64,000 nucleotides of DNA from Chitinophagaceae bacterium (GTDB lineage Bacteria; Bacteroidota; Bacteroidia; Chitinophagales; Chitinophagaceae): the NCBI GenBank assembly GCA_947374225.1, contig CANCAY010000006.1:1-64000 (forward strand). The letters run 5' to 3'. Each line of letters opens with the position of its first letter. The stretch's first letter is position 1. Positions 6,968 through 18,288 of the stretch are shown here, piece after piece. Both the position numbers and the translations under genes were made by a program. The notes below the pieces were generated by a model. It was given only the letters and a program-made list of their open reading frames with translations. It ran no database searches and had not been told where the DNA came from.

Positions 6968-9370
6968 TTATTTCTTTTTCAAATAAGACGAAAACTTTGC
7001 ATTTTGCTCATCTGTTAATGCTTTACCATTTACAGTGATTTTACCGTCTTTAATTTGAATATTAACATTGTCAATTGGTGCAATACCTTCTTCCTGTAAT
7101 GCTTGAACTAAAGTTTTAGTATTAGCACTGATAGTTACTGTTTTAGTTGAATCAGTAGTTGCTGCAGTAGAATCAGTTTGGATAACTGAAATTTCTACTG
7201 TTTGTGATTTAACTGGAGCAGCATCAGTACTGTGCATTTGCGCCAAAGTTGGAGCAATTACTAATGAAACAATAGACATCAATTTTATCAAGATATTCAT
7301 TGAAGGACCAGATGTGTCTTTAAATGGATCACCCACTGTATCACCTGTTACAGATGCTTTATGTGGTTCAGATTTTTTATAGAACATCTCACCATTGATT
7401 TCAACACCTTTCTCAAAAGATTTTTTAGCATTATCCCAAGCACCACCAGCATTGTTTTGGAAAATTCCCATCAATACACCACTCACAGTTGCACCAGCTA
7501 AGAAACCACCTAAAGCTTCTGGGCCCATTGTGAAACCAATTAAAATAGGAGAGATGATAGTGATTGCACCAGGCAACATCATTTTCTTTAAAGACGCTTC
7601 TGTGCTAATAGCAACACATTTCTCATATTCTGGCTTACCAGTACCTTCCATAATACCTGGAATGGTACGGAACTGACGACGAACTTCTTCTACCATTGCC
7701 ATTGCAGCTTCTCCTACAGCACGAATTGCTAAAGAAGAGAAGATGAAAGGGATCATTCCACCTACAAATAAAGCAGCTAAAACGTCTGCCTTGTAGATAT
7801 CAATATGTTGATTATTTGGCATTGCTACACCTACAAAGGCAGCGAATAATGCTAATGAAGTTAATGCAGCAGAAGCAATGGCAAATCCTTTACCACTTGC
7901 AGCTGTTGTATTTCCTACAGCATCTAAAATATCAGTTTTCTCACGAACTTCAGCTGGTAACTCGCTCATTTCAGCAATACCACCAGCATTGTCAGCAATT
8001 GGTCCAAATGCATCAATTGCTAATTGCATAGCTGTTGTTGCCATCATACCTGCTGCAGCAATTGCTACACCATATAATCCTGCGCAATAAGATGCTCCGA
8101 AAATACCAGCAGCTAAAACTATAATAGGCATGAAAGTTGATTCCATTCCAATAGCTAAACCACCAATAATATTTGTTGCGTGTCCTGTACTTGATTGTTT
8201 GATAATACTCATTACTGGACGCTTACCCATTGCAGTATAGTATTCAGTAATGATACTCATTAAAGTTCCTACTATTAAACCTACAGCGATAGCACCAATA
8301 ACTCCGTTTCTTGTAAACTCGATACCACGTAATGACATGGTCTCAGGTAAAATATTTGATACTAAGAAATAACAAGCAATAGCTGTTAAAATCATAGAAC
8401 CATAATTGCCCATATTCAAGGCTTTTTGTACAGTAGCAGTATTCAAACCAGCGTTCTCACTGATACGTACAAAGAATGTTCCAATAATTGATAATAAAAT
8501 ACCTACACCTGCAATTAACATTGGTAATAAAATTGGAGACAATCCACCAAATGCGTCCACCAATTTACCACCGCCAACAGCTGTAACTTCTTGTCCTAAA
8601 ACCATTGTTGCTAAAACTGTTGCAACATAAGAACCAAATAAATCGGCTCCCATACCAGCAACGTCACCAACATTATCTCCTACGTTATCTGCAATAGTAG
8701 CAGGGTTACGAGGATCGTCTTCTGGAATACCTGCTTCTACTTTTCCTACTAAGTCAGCTCCAACGTCTGCTGCTTTAGTATAGATACCACCACCAACACG
8801 CGCAAATAACGCGATTGACTCAGCACCTAAAGAGAATCCAGTTAAAACTTCTATTGTACGAAGCATTTCAGAAGGATCACCGTTTACGTAGAACATTTGC
8901 TTTAATAAAAGAAACAATCCACCTAAACCTAATACTGCTAATCCAGATACGCCTAAGCCCATCACAGATCCTCCAGTAAATGATACTTTCAATGCACGTG
9001 CTAAACTTGTTTTTGCTGCTTGCGCAGTTCTAACGTTTGCCTTTGTTGCTACTTTCATTCCAATATAACCGGCAGTTGCACTAAATACAGCACCGATAAT
9101 AAATGAAATTGCAATGCTCCAATGACTCTCAGCATTTTTAGTAGCCATAAAGCCTAATAATAAGGCTACAATTACTACGAAATATCCTAAGATTTTCCAC
9201 TCAGCTTTTAAGAATGCCATAGCACCCTCAGCAATATATGTGCTGATTTCTTTCATTCTCTCATTACCAGCATCCTGTTTAGATACCCAGTTGAATTTCA
9301 ATAGGGTATACAATAAACCAACGATACCCATTGCCGGAACGGCATAAAATAACAAATCTTTCATAAGCAA
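6968..9370 (-). CDS. hppA: membrane-bound ion-translocating pyrophosphatase with C-terminal extension
   Basis: 800 residues, with about 16 membrane segments. It couples pyrophosphate hydrolysis to H+ or Na+ transport. The substrate/Mg site ADVGADLVGKVEAGIPEDDP (201-220) and the repeated ADNVGDNVGD motif (227-236) are intact. GNTTAASGKG (486-495) has Ala where potassium-independent enzymes have Lys, so this is a potassium-dependent type; whether it pumps sodium or protons cannot be decided by eye. After the last membrane segment an unusual tail (about 712-800) follows: a Ser/Thr/Ala-rich linker and a small domain ending NGKALTDEQNAKF. It is followed by a palindromic terminator. Confidence 0.95.
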   Translation of the reverse strand: MLMKDLLFYAVPAMGIVGLLYTLLKFNWVSKQDAGNERMKEISTYIAEGAMAFLKAEWKILGYFVVIVALLLGFMATKNAESHWSIAISFIIGAVFSATAGYIGMKVATKANVRTAQAAKTSLARALKVSFTGGSVMGLGVSGLAVLGLGGLFLLLKQMFYVNGDPSEMLRTIEVLTGFSLGAESIALFARVGGGIYTKAADVGADLVGKVEAGIPEDDPRNPATIADNVGDNVGDVAGMGADLFGSYVATVLATMVLGQEVTAVGGGKLVDAFGGLSPILLPMLIAGVGILLSIIGTFFVRISENAGLNTATVQKALNMGNYGSMILTAIACYFLVSNILPETMSLRGIEFTRNGVIGAIAVGLIVGTLMSIITEYYTAMGKRPVMSIIKQSSTGHATNIIGGLAIGMESTFMPIIVLAAGIFGASYCAGLYGVAIAAAGMMATTAMQLAIDAFGPIADNAGGIAEMSELPAEVREKTDILDAVGNTTAASGKGFAIASAALTSLALFAAFVGVAMPNNQHIDIYKADVLAALFVGGMIPFIFSSLAIRAVGEAAMAMVEEVRRQFRTIPGIMEGTGKPEYEKCVAISTEASLKKMMLPGAITIISPILIGFTMGPEALGGFLAGATVSGVLMGIFQNNAGGAWDNAKKSFEKGVEINGEMFYKKSEPHKASVTGDTVGDPFKDTSGPSMNILIKLMSIVSLVIAPTLAQMHSTDAAPVKSQTVEISVIQTDSTAATTDSTKTVTISANTKTLVQALQEEGIAPIDNVNIQIKDGKITVNGKALTDEQNAKFSSYLKKK

Positions 9371-9404
9371 TAATATATATACTTTAAATTACGAATAAGG
9401 TCTG

Positions 9405-9412
9405 CAAAAATA
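9405..9412 (-). promoter_or_regulatory. -7 promoter element of hppA (TATTTTTG)
   Basis: On the minus strand TATTTTTG matches the Bacteroidota -7 consensus TAnnTTTG, about 35 bp upstream of the hppA start. No TTG lies at the ideal 20-bp distance, so this is a moderate call. Confidence 0.4.
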
Positions 9413-9449
9413 GGGTGAAAAGCCCAAAAAACGCGCAAAAAAGCCAATT

Positions 9450-10673
9450 TTACTCAACTAAAGAGGTAGTATCCTCCTTGCCCGTAAAAATGGACGCTAT
9501 TTCCTTGCCTTTGTAGATAGACTTATTAAATCTATTACCGAGAATGATAATAGTAGCCGTTTCTCCAATTAGACGAGTAAATACCGTGTTATTGCCATGC
9601 CACCAGCCATTATGATAGATCAAACGTTCTTCATTAGGCTTGGTTAAAATACGCCAGCCTAAACCATAATTATGCCAATACTTATTAGTAGGACTCTTTG
9701 GCTCATAAGCCATTTCCAAAGTAGCAGGTGCTAAAAATGTACCTTCCGTTAATGCTTTATCCCATAAATAAAGGTCTCTAACTGTGCTGTATACATTCTT
9801 ATCTCCATAAATACAGTCGTATTTCTCAATTCTATAAGGTTGCATTTTAGCATTATAGGATGGCGTGTATTTATTAATTGTCTTCGCACTAAAAATATAT
9901 GAATTGTTCATTTTCAAGGGTTTGAAAACTGTTTCATTCATATAAGTAGGGAAGTCAGTACCTGTGATTTTTTCTATAATAAGGGCCAATAGTACATAAT
10001 TCGTGTTACAGTATTTAAACACTCTGTCAGGATTAGCAGCAGGAGCGGGGTGTCTAGTAATCATGAAATCTAAAACGTCCTGATTGTTGTAGATGCCAGT
10101 TTTGAAAGGTGCATCATTACTTACTAATTGTAATTTCTTAACCCATCTTCCTCTCTTATTTTTAATTCTAATAGAAATATACTTTCGGGTTTCCATGAAA
10201 TAAGTATAATCAGGTAAACCGCTTCTATGAGAAAGTAATTCCTCAATAGTAACGTCTGCATAAGGAAACTTAGGTAAATATTGAGATACCGGTGCTTTTA
10301 AATCCAATTTCTTTTCTTCCCATAATTTCAAAGCCACCATTCCAGTAAATGTTTTAGAAACAGATGCCAAATGAATAGGAGTCTCCGCTAATATCAAGGA
10401 TTTGTCGTTATAGTTAGCATAACCTTTATAATCTTCAAAAATGATCTCTCCGTTTTTTGCGACTAATATTTGACCACTAAAGCCACGATTACCTAAAAGT
10501 TTCTCATATTTGGCTTTTACTTCATCTGCATATTTAGACTTGTCATTTGCTGAAAGCTTATTGTATACAAAAGGTATATTTTCTGTATTATCAAGGCTTC
10601 TAGGTCCTTGACTAGTTCCACAAGAGCAGCTAATAATAAAAAAGGTAAATAAAAGTGAAATTCTGACGATCAT
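9450..10673 (-). CDS. serine hydrolase, beta-lactamase class C / penicillin-binding-like lipoprotein
   Basis: 407 residues with a signal peptide and a lipobox at Cys16 (FIISC), so probably membrane anchored and facing the periplasm. The catalytic SVSK (104-107), the tyrosine motif YCN around residue 223, and a HNGWWHGNN segment near 340 in place of the KTG triad place it in the serine beta-lactamase-like superfamily (Pfam Beta-lactamase). Members include esterases, peptidases and AmpC enzymes; resistance cannot be inferred. It is divergent from serA. Confidence 0.85.
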   Translation of the reverse strand: MIVRISLLFTFFIISCSCGTSQGPRSLDNTENIPFVYNKLSANDKSKYADEVKAKYEKLLGNRGFSGQILVAKNGEIIFEDYKGYANYNDKSLILAETPIHLASVSKTFTGMVALKLWEEKKLDLKAPVSQYLPKFPYADVTIEELLSHRSGLPDYTYFMETRKYISIRIKNKRGRWVKKLQLVSNDAPFKTGIYNNQDVLDFMITRHPAPAANPDRVFKYCNTNYVLLALIIEKITGTDFPTYMNETVFKPLKMNNSYIFSAKTINKYTPSYNAKMQPYRIEKYDCIYGDKNVYSTVRDLYLWDKALTEGTFLAPATLEMAYEPKSPTNKYWHNYGLGWRILTKPNEERLIYHNGWWHGNNTVFTRLIGETATIIILGNRFNKSIYKGKEIASIFTGKEDTTSLVE

Positions 10674-10694
10674 CTGTTAGTAATTAAGGGTATA

Positions 10695-10702
10695 CAAAAA
10701 TA
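10695..10702 (-). promoter_or_regulatory. -7 element of the serine hydrolase gene
   Basis: TATTTTTG on the minus strand, 21 bp before the start codon, fits TAnnTTTG. A matching TTG at the best distance is missing. Confidence 0.4.
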
Positions 10703-10756
10703 ACGCAGAATTGCTACAATTTATTGTTAATGAAGGGCAAAGAGCGAAAAATATTT

Positions 10757-10764
10757 TAGCTTTG
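10757..10764 (+). promoter_or_regulatory. -7 element of serA, four bases before the start codon
   Basis: TAGCTTTG is an exact TAnnTTTG match. Only four bases separate it from the serA ATG at 10769, the same distance as between the tRNA-Ser -7 element and the mature tRNA end. Transcription should start at or within a base or two of the ATG, making the mRNA leaderless. Confidence 0.5.
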
Positions 10765-10768
10765 CAAC

Positions 10769-12007
10769 ATGAGTAGCATTTTTAACACCAGTTATCCAAA
10801 GGACAAAATCAAGGTTTTATTTTTGGAAAATATTAGCGACAAAGCAGTTCAATATTTTAAAGAACAGGGATATACAGATGTGAAAAAAGTATCGGGAGCT
10901 TTAAGTGAGGAAGATTTAATCAAAGCAATTAAGGATGTTCATATTTTAGGAATACGATCAAAAACATTTATTTCAAAGAAGGTCTTAGATAGTGCAAAGA
11001 AATTACAAGCAATTGGTTGTTTCTGTATTGGCATTAATCAAGTTGACCTTAAAGCTTGTAAGCAAAAAGGAATTGCAGTATTTAATGCCCCTTACAGCAA
11101 TACGCGTTCGGTAGCAGAATTAGTAATTGGATCTTCCATTATGTTGATTCGTAAAATTATTGATAAAAATAAATCAGCGCACGAAGGTCTTTGGAACAAA
11201 GATGCAAAAGGCAGTTTTGAAATGCGAGGAAAGACAATGGGAATTTTAGGATATGGTAATATTGGGACACAGTTGAGTATCCTAGCAGAAGCGATGGGTA
11301 TGAAAGTGAAATTCTATGATGTTGAAACTAAATTACCGCTAGGAAATGCACAGTCTGTAAAAAGTATTAAGGACCTAGTAAGTAGTTCTGATATTATTTC
11401 ATTGCATGTCCCAGACACCAATCAAACAAAAAATTTGATAAGTAAGGAAGTCATCAAACAATTTAAGCAAGGATCTATATTAATAAATTATGCACGAGGT
11501 GAAGTGGTTGATTTGGACGCTTTAAAAGAAGCATTAAAGAGTAAACAAATTTCAGGAGCAGCTATTGATGTATTCCCTTGGGAACCTGAAAAAAATGGAG
11601 ATGCTTTTGAAACACCATTACAAGGATTATCCAATGTAATTCTAACTCCACATATTGGAGGGTCTACCGAAGAAGCACAAGAAAATATAGGAGAGGATGT
11701 AAGTATTAAATTATACCAATACCTTGAAAGAGGAGTCTCTAATGGCTCCCATACAATTCCTTCAATAAGTTTACCGCCTGTAGATGGCGCTCATCGTATA
11801 TTACATATTCATAACAATGTACCAGGTGTATTAAGCGCTATCAATACTGCATTGTCTAAGAATAAAATAAATATTGTAGGGCAATATTTAAAAACGAATG
11901 AAGATATTGGATATGTGGTTTTAGACGTTGAATCTAAACTATCTAAACAAGCGATTGCTTTACTAAAAGAAGTTAAACATACCATTAGAGCGAGAATGTT
12001 ATATTAA
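10769..12007 (+). CDS. serA: D-3-phosphoglycerate dehydrogenase
   Basis: 412 residues, the size of the E. coli-type enzyme with one ACT domain. It oxidises 3-phosphoglycerate in the first step of serine synthesis. The NAD-binding GYGNIG is at 161-166, the catalytic arginine lies in NYARGEVVD and the catalytic histidine in TPHIGGSTEEAQ; the C-terminal ACT domain (about 337-412, starting HRILHIHNNVPGVL) suggests serine feedback. Its stop codon overlaps that of the convergent cutC. The serine-degrading sdaA lies elsewhere in the window. Confidence 0.93.
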   Translation: MSSIFNTSYPKDKIKVLFLENISDKAVQYFKEQGYTDVKKVSGALSEEDLIKAIKDVHILGIRSKTFISKKVLDSAKKLQAIGCFCIGINQVDLKACKQKGIAVFNAPYSNTRSVAELVIGSSIMLIRKIIDKNKSAHEGLWNKDAKGSFEMRGKTMGILGYGNIGTQLSILAEAMGMKVKFYDVETKLPLGNAQSVKSIKDLVSSSDIISLHVPDTNQTKNLISKEVIKQFKQGSILINYARGEVVDLDALKEALKSKQISGAAIDVFPWEPEKNGDAFETPLQGLSNVILTPHIGGSTEEAQENIGEDVSIKLYQYLERGVSNGSHTIPSISLPPVDGAHRILHIHNNVPGVLSAINTALSKNKINIVGQYLKTNEDIGYVVLDVESKLSKQAIALLKEVKHTIRARMLY

Positions 12008-12738
12008 AGATTGAAACTTATTTTCGATAACATTGCTGTGATTTCATTTTCATCAACACCAGTGAACAACATTTTTTCCTGCATAGTAGGTTGATTAAAA
12101 ATCATATTAGACGGGAACATTTTTCTTGCAGAACTATGTATTTCTTTTGCGCCAGTAGTTTGAATAATATGGTCAATATTATTTGCACGAACCCCACTAC
12201 CTGGCATAATAATAATTCTATCCCCAGCTTGATCTACTAATTGTTTTAAGATTGGCAATGCATCATTTGCATTAGGAACTTGACCACTAGTTAATATTCT
12301 TTTACAACCAGTTTGAATAATCGCTTCCACCCCTTTTACCGCATTGTTACATCTATCAAAAGCCCTATGAAAAGTAATTTCCATTGCTCCTGCTATTTCA
12401 ACTAATTCAGAAGTACGATCTATGTCAATGGAACCATCACTATTTAATAAACCAATAACTGCTCCAGGAAAATCTAGCGCTTTTATCATTATTAGATCTT
12501 CCTTCATGGATTCAAACTCGTAGGTTGAATATAAAAAATCTCCTCCTCTTGGTCTAATGATAGGGAATACTGGAGTAGTGGCTAATTTAGCTAAAACTTG
12601 TAATGCGCCATAAGATGGAGTAGTACCACCTTCCTGTGGGTTCTCACAAAACTCAATCCTATCAGCACCAGCATTCATTGCTTGTAAAGCCGACTCAATA
12701 TTAAAAACCGCTATTTCTAATAATATAGATTCTGACAT
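12004..12738 (-). CDS. cutC: copper homeostasis protein CutC family
   Basis: 244 residues with the CutC TIM-barrel pattern: LEIAVFNIESALQAMNAGADRIEFC at the N-terminus (the CutC CxxxxxA.GADRIELC motif), then PIIRPRGGDF and a C-terminal GSGVRANNI segment. The name comes from a copper-sensitive E. coli mutant; the biochemical role is disputed. It overlaps the end of serA by 4 bp, tail to tail. Confidence 0.9.
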   Translation of the reverse strand: MSESILLEIAVFNIESALQAMNAGADRIEFCENPQEGGTTPSYGALQVLAKLATTPVFPIIRPRGGDFLYSTYEFESMKEDLIMIKALDFPGAVIGLLNSDGSIDIDRTSELVEIAGAMEITFHRAFDRCNNAVKGVEAIIQTGCKRILTSGQVPNANDALPILKQLVDQAGDRIIIMPGSGVRANNIDHIIQTTGAKEIHSSARKMFPSNMIFNQPTMQEKMLFTGVDENEITAMLSKISFNL

Positions 12739-12800
12739 AAATTTTTAATTCAATTTTAAACTAAGCGCATACCATATAAAAATTATACGATAGAAATAAA

Positions 12801-13844
12801 TTATACAACAGAAATAAAAGAAGACTCTAGTAGTTGACTTCCATCTTTAGTTTGTACTGCATAATTAAATCCATTATGCAATGCAAATGCACCATGTTCG
12901 CCTTTTTTATTGATAGCAACAAAACATACTTGAATAGTAGCCGCTTTTTCTTTTTTTATCTTATTAATTTTTTCTACTACTAATCTGCAAGCTTCTTTAG
13001 GTGACTTTCCTTGACGCATCCATTCTACTACGGCACTTGCGCCTGCAACACGAATAACGTCTTCTCCCTGTCCTGTAGCGACCACTGCGCCCACTTCATT
13101 ATCAACATATAATCCAGCTCCAATTATAGGAGAGTCCCCCAAACGACCACGCATTTTAAATCCAGCGCCACTTGTAGTACAACTTCCAGATAAATTTCCA
13201 AATTTGTCTAAAGCCACCATACCAATAGTATCATGATTCCAGTCGCCATTCTCAAATCTTTTTGGAGCAGCATAAGCAGCATCATTTTGATGTGGTTGAG
13301 ACTGTCTTTCTACATTTATAATTGGTTTATAGGTAGAAGTTTTTAACCAATTATCATATGCTTTTTGTGCGTCAGGTGACAAAGCTCCAGACTCTAAAGG
13401 AAATCCCTCTGATATAGCAAATTGTTGTGCACCTTCACCCACTAACATTACATGTGGTGTTTTTTCCATTACACGACGTGCTACAGAAATAGGATGTTTT
13501 ATCCTTTCTAAGAATGCCACACTACCACAATTATATTGATGATCCATAATAGAAGCATCTAAAGTCACATGACCGTCTCTATCCGGATTGGCAGCTAAAC
13601 CAACACAACATCCAATTTCATCTTCGGTTACCATTACCCCTTGCTCTACCGCATCCAGCGCAGTTCCACCTGCAACTAATACTTTCCATGCAGCCGCATT
13701 TGCATTTACTCCTGCGTCCCATGTAGATGCTACTAATGGTTTTATTACTACGCCAGCGTCTTTGCCAATAAAATTAGGTATTGAAAAACTGGTTATTCCT
13801 AAACTACTTAAATTTATAAATCCTCTTCTATTCATTTCCTTCAT
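12801..13844 (-). CDS. N4-(beta-N-acetylglucosaminyl)-L-asparaginase (glycosylasparaginase), Tat-exported
   Basis: 347 residues. An Ntn-hydrolase that cuts the GlcNAc-asparagine bond of N-glycoproteins. Autoproteolysis would occur before Thr206 in HDTIGMV (204-210), exposing the catalytic threonine; the substrate-binding MRGRLGDSPIIGAG segment follows. The N-terminus has NRRGFINLSS, a twin-arginine signal, so export in folded form is likely. A second ATG three codons in is an alternative start. Its neighbours (NahK-like kinase, GH109) also handle amino sugars. Confidence 0.9.
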   Translation of the reverse strand: MKEMNRRGFINLSSLGITSFSIPNFIGKDAGVVIKPLVASTWDAGVNANAAAWKVLVAGGTALDAVEQGVMVTEDEIGCCVGLAANPDRDGHVTLDASIMDHQYNCGSVAFLERIKHPISVARRVMEKTPHVMLVGEGAQQFAISEGFPLESGALSPDAQKAYDNWLKTSTYKPIINVERQSQPHQNDAAYAAPKRFENGDWNHDTIGMVALDKFGNLSGSCTTSGAGFKMRGRLGDSPIIGAGLYVDNEVGAVVATGQGEDVIRVAGASAVVEWMRQGKSPKEACRLVVEKINKIKKEKAATIQVCFVAINKKGEHGAFALHNGFNYAVQTKDGSQLLESSFISVV

Positions 13845-13909
13845 ATTTCTATTTTTACCATTTCAAGATACGAACAATGTGCTTATTTTCTGTACTTTAG
13901 TGATTAATT

Positions 13910-14917
13910 ATGCAAGCAATATTTGAACAATATGATTGGGAAGTTTTAGACTATCAATTACTACAACAAGGACTAATAAATAAAACCTTTGTAGTAAAAA
14001 CTAAAACTGGGGACTTTATTTTACAAACCATCAATCATGAAGTATTTAAAAATCCTAAAGCAATTGATTTTAATATCAATTTAATTGGATCTTTTTTAAA
14101 TAAAAACAACCCCAATTATTTATTTACACATTTAGTGACTAATAAAAATGGGGAGACCCTTACCATTTTAAATGGAATTTATTATAGAGCTTTTTTAAAA
14201 ATAGAGGGGCATGCTTTAACTGTTCTAGAAAATGCAAATCAAGCCAATCAAGCTGCCGCGCAATTTGCAAAATTTACACAGGAATTAATCAACTTGGACG
14301 TTACACAATTACAAATAACCATTCCAGACTTTCATAACTTAAGTTTAAGGTATACGCAATTTGCAGATGCTATTCAAGCTGGAAATGCGTCTAGAATTTC
14401 CCATTCAAAAGAAGCCATTGCTTATTTACAATCTCAGCATGACCTGGTTAAAACTTATGAGCAATTCATTCTGCACAAAGATGTAAAACAAAGAGTAACC
14501 CATCATGACACCAAAATTAGTAATGTATTATTTAATAAATCAGACGAAGCAATATGTGTAATTGATCTTGACACAGTAATGCCTGGTTATTTTATAAGTG
14601 ACGTGGGGGATATGTGTCGAACTTATTTATGCAAGGTATCAGAAGAAGAAAAAAATTTAGACTTAGTTACCATTGAACCTAACAGATGGGAGGCATTACA
14701 ACAAGGTTATTTATCAAATATGGGAAAGCATTTATCTGCATTTGAATTAGATCATTTTTCATATAGTGGTCAATTTATGATTTATATGCAAGCATTAAGA
14801 TTTTTAACAGACCACTTGAAGATGGATGCCTACTATGGCTCAAAATATGAGGGCCAGAATTATATTCGGGCCCTCAATCAAATTGAACTCTTAAAAAGAT
14901 TCAACGAAATTATTTAG
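13910..14917 (+). CDS. NahK-like N-acetylhexosamine kinase / APH-family phosphotransferase
   Basis: 335 residues with the aminoglycoside-phosphotransferase kinase fold. Catalytic motif HHDTKISN at 198-205 (Asp200, Asn205) and metal motif DLDTVMPG at 219-226. The combination HxDTKxxN plus IDLDTVMPG is that of N-acetylhexosamine 1-kinase (NahK), which phosphorylates GlcNAc or GalNAc at C1; substrate is inferred, and a homoserine-kinase-like role is the main alternative. It is divergent from glycosylasparaginase across 65 bp, which fits salvage of released N-acetylhexosamines. Confidence 0.75.
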   Translation: MQAIFEQYDWEVLDYQLLQQGLINKTFVVKTKTGDFILQTINHEVFKNPKAIDFNINLIGSFLNKNNPNYLFTHLVTNKNGETLTILNGIYYRAFLKIEGHALTVLENANQANQAAAQFAKFTQELINLDVTQLQITIPDFHNLSLRYTQFADAIQAGNASRISHSKEAIAYLQSQHDLVKTYEQFILHKDVKQRVTHHDTKISNVLFNKSDEAICVIDLDTVMPGYFISDVGDMCRTYLCKVSEEEKNLDLVTIEPNRWEALQQGYLSNMGKHLSAFELDHFSYSGQFMIYMQALRFLTDHLKMDAYYGSKYEGQNYIRALNQIELLKRFNEII

Positions 14918-14959
14918 TTTTAAATCACTTTCAGATTATTTAAACTTTGTAATTTGTTA

Positions 14960-16435
14960 TTAGTCTCTATAAGTTAACGCTGGTAAACGATCTCCTAATA
15001 AAGCTTTGTATTGATAATCCCCTTTTTGCTTTTTAAACTCTTCTTTTGCTTTTTCTATAATTGCAGGCTTTGTAAATAAGTCAATAGCAGTCATTGCCAT
15101 CGTCTTAGAAGCGTTTAACATCCCTTTTGCAGCAATTTCTGTTGCTCCACATGCTACAGCTTGCCAACTATGTGCTGGCGTTCCTGGAACCCATGTTGCA
15201 GTACTTAATCCAACTGTTGGAACCATATAACTTACATCGCCCACGTCTGTTGATCCACCACCTGAACTCATTTCAATTTTTAAAGGAAATACTTTTCCTG
15301 CATCGTCGATAGGAGGGATGGTTCCCAATAGACTAGTTTGTAATTTTTTTGCAAATTCAATTTCAGATGGGGTATATGTAACACCTCCAACTTCTTCCAA
15401 ATTAACCTGCATAACGTCTGCCAAGGTTTTATTCAATAATAAATCATGAGTTCCGTCTATCACTTCAAATTTCATAGAAGTACCTGTTCCTAAAGCAGCG
15501 CCTTCGGCAGCTTTAACTACTCGATCAAAAATGGACACCACTTGAACTCTTTTAGGATGACGCACATAGTAAAAAACTTCCGCATAGTCTGGAACTACAT
15601 TTGGTGCTTTTCCACCATTGGTAATGACATAGTGAATCCTTGTTTCCTGAGGAATATGTTCACGCATCATATTCACCATATTATCCATTGCTTCCACCGC
15701 ATCTAATGCAGAGCGACCTTGTTCTGGTTGTGCAGCAGCATGTGCAGAGATTCCATAAAAACGAAATTTTGCCGACTTATATGCCAATGCACTTTTCATA
15801 GTTACTTCGTTCTTATTACTAGGATGCCAATGAATTACCGCATCAACATCATTGAATAAACCAGCACGCACTAAATACACTTTACCACCACCACCTTCTT
15901 CTGCAGGACTTCCGTATACTTTGATGGTTCCTTTTATTTTACCAGACTCAATTAATTTCTTAATGGCAATTCCAGCTGAAACCGACGCCGTCCCAAAAAT
16001 ATCATGTCCACAACCATGACCTGCGTTTTTACCTGCAATAATTGACTTCTCTGGAATCCCTTCCTGAGACAAACCTGGCAATGCATCGAATTCTGCCAAG
16101 ATTCCAATTACCGGTTTCCCAGAACCATAAGTAGCCATAAAAGCTGTTGGCATTCCTGCAACCCCTGTTTCAACTTTGAAACCAGCTTCTGTTAAATGAG
16201 CCACGTGCAAGGCAGCACTCTTATTTTCCTTAAACCCAACTTCGGCATAATCCCATAATTTAAGACTGGTTGCTTTGTCGCTAGGCCATGCATTGTTTAA
16301 AATGTTTTTGGCAGTCTCTTTAGCTAATTTTATAGAACCCTCAATGTTTGCATTTTGAGATTTTACATTTTGAGATTGCCCCGAAATTAGGAGACTTAAT
16401 AAAAGGGTAGTGGACGCTATTTTTTTAAAAGGCAT
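14960..16435 (-). CDS. secreted M20 family amidohydrolase (AbgB-like)
   Basis: 491 residues with a cleavable signal (hydrophobic residues 8-18). M20D-type metal ligands are visible: GHGCGHD (139-145) and PAEEGGGG near 177-184, with the dimerisation-domain motif GISAHAAAQPEQGRSALDA after residue 225. Relatives hydrolyse N-acyl amino acids or p-aminobenzoyl-glutamate; the natural substrate here is unknown. It lies 35 bp downstream of the GH109 gene on the same strand and is probably cotranscribed, so a substrate from glycoprotein or peptidoglycan debris is possible. Confidence 0.85.
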   Translation of the reverse strand: MPFKKIASTTLLLSLLISGQSQNVKSQNANIEGSIKLAKETAKNILNNAWPSDKATSLKLWDYAEVGFKENKSAALHVAHLTEAGFKVETGVAGMPTAFMATYGSGKPVIGILAEFDALPGLSQEGIPEKSIIAGKNAGHGCGHDIFGTASVSAGIAIKKLIESGKIKGTIKVYGSPAEEGGGGKVYLVRAGLFNDVDAVIHWHPSNKNEVTMKSALAYKSAKFRFYGISAHAAAQPEQGRSALDAVEAMDNMVNMMREHIPQETRIHYVITNGGKAPNVVPDYAEVFYYVRHPKRVQVVSIFDRVVKAAEGAALGTGTSMKFEVIDGTHDLLLNKTLADVMQVNLEEVGGVTYTPSEIEFAKKLQTSLLGTIPPIDDAGKVFPLKIEMSSGGGSTDVGDVSYMVPTVGLSTATWVPGTPAHSWQAVACGATEIAAKGMLNASKTMAMTAIDLFTKPAIIEKAKEEFKKQKGDYQYKALLGDRLPALTYRD

Positions 16436-16470
16436 AAATTGTATTATAATATTAATTTATATGTTTATTG

Positions 16471-18288
<1,818 letters not shown>

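Noticed and set aside
7816-8090. Two overlapping plus-strand frames inside hppA
   Set aside because: Antisense shadows of the membrane-segment codons; low-complexity protein and no promoter.
9388-9395. ATTACGA half-site upstream of hppA as a BlaI target
   Set aside because: Single half-site; a 7-mer of this composition is expected several times in 64 kb by chance.
9450-10673. Calling the serine hydrolase a beta-lactamase resistance gene
   Set aside because: The superfamily covers many esterases and peptidases; the KTG motif is replaced and no resistance evidence can be read from sequence.
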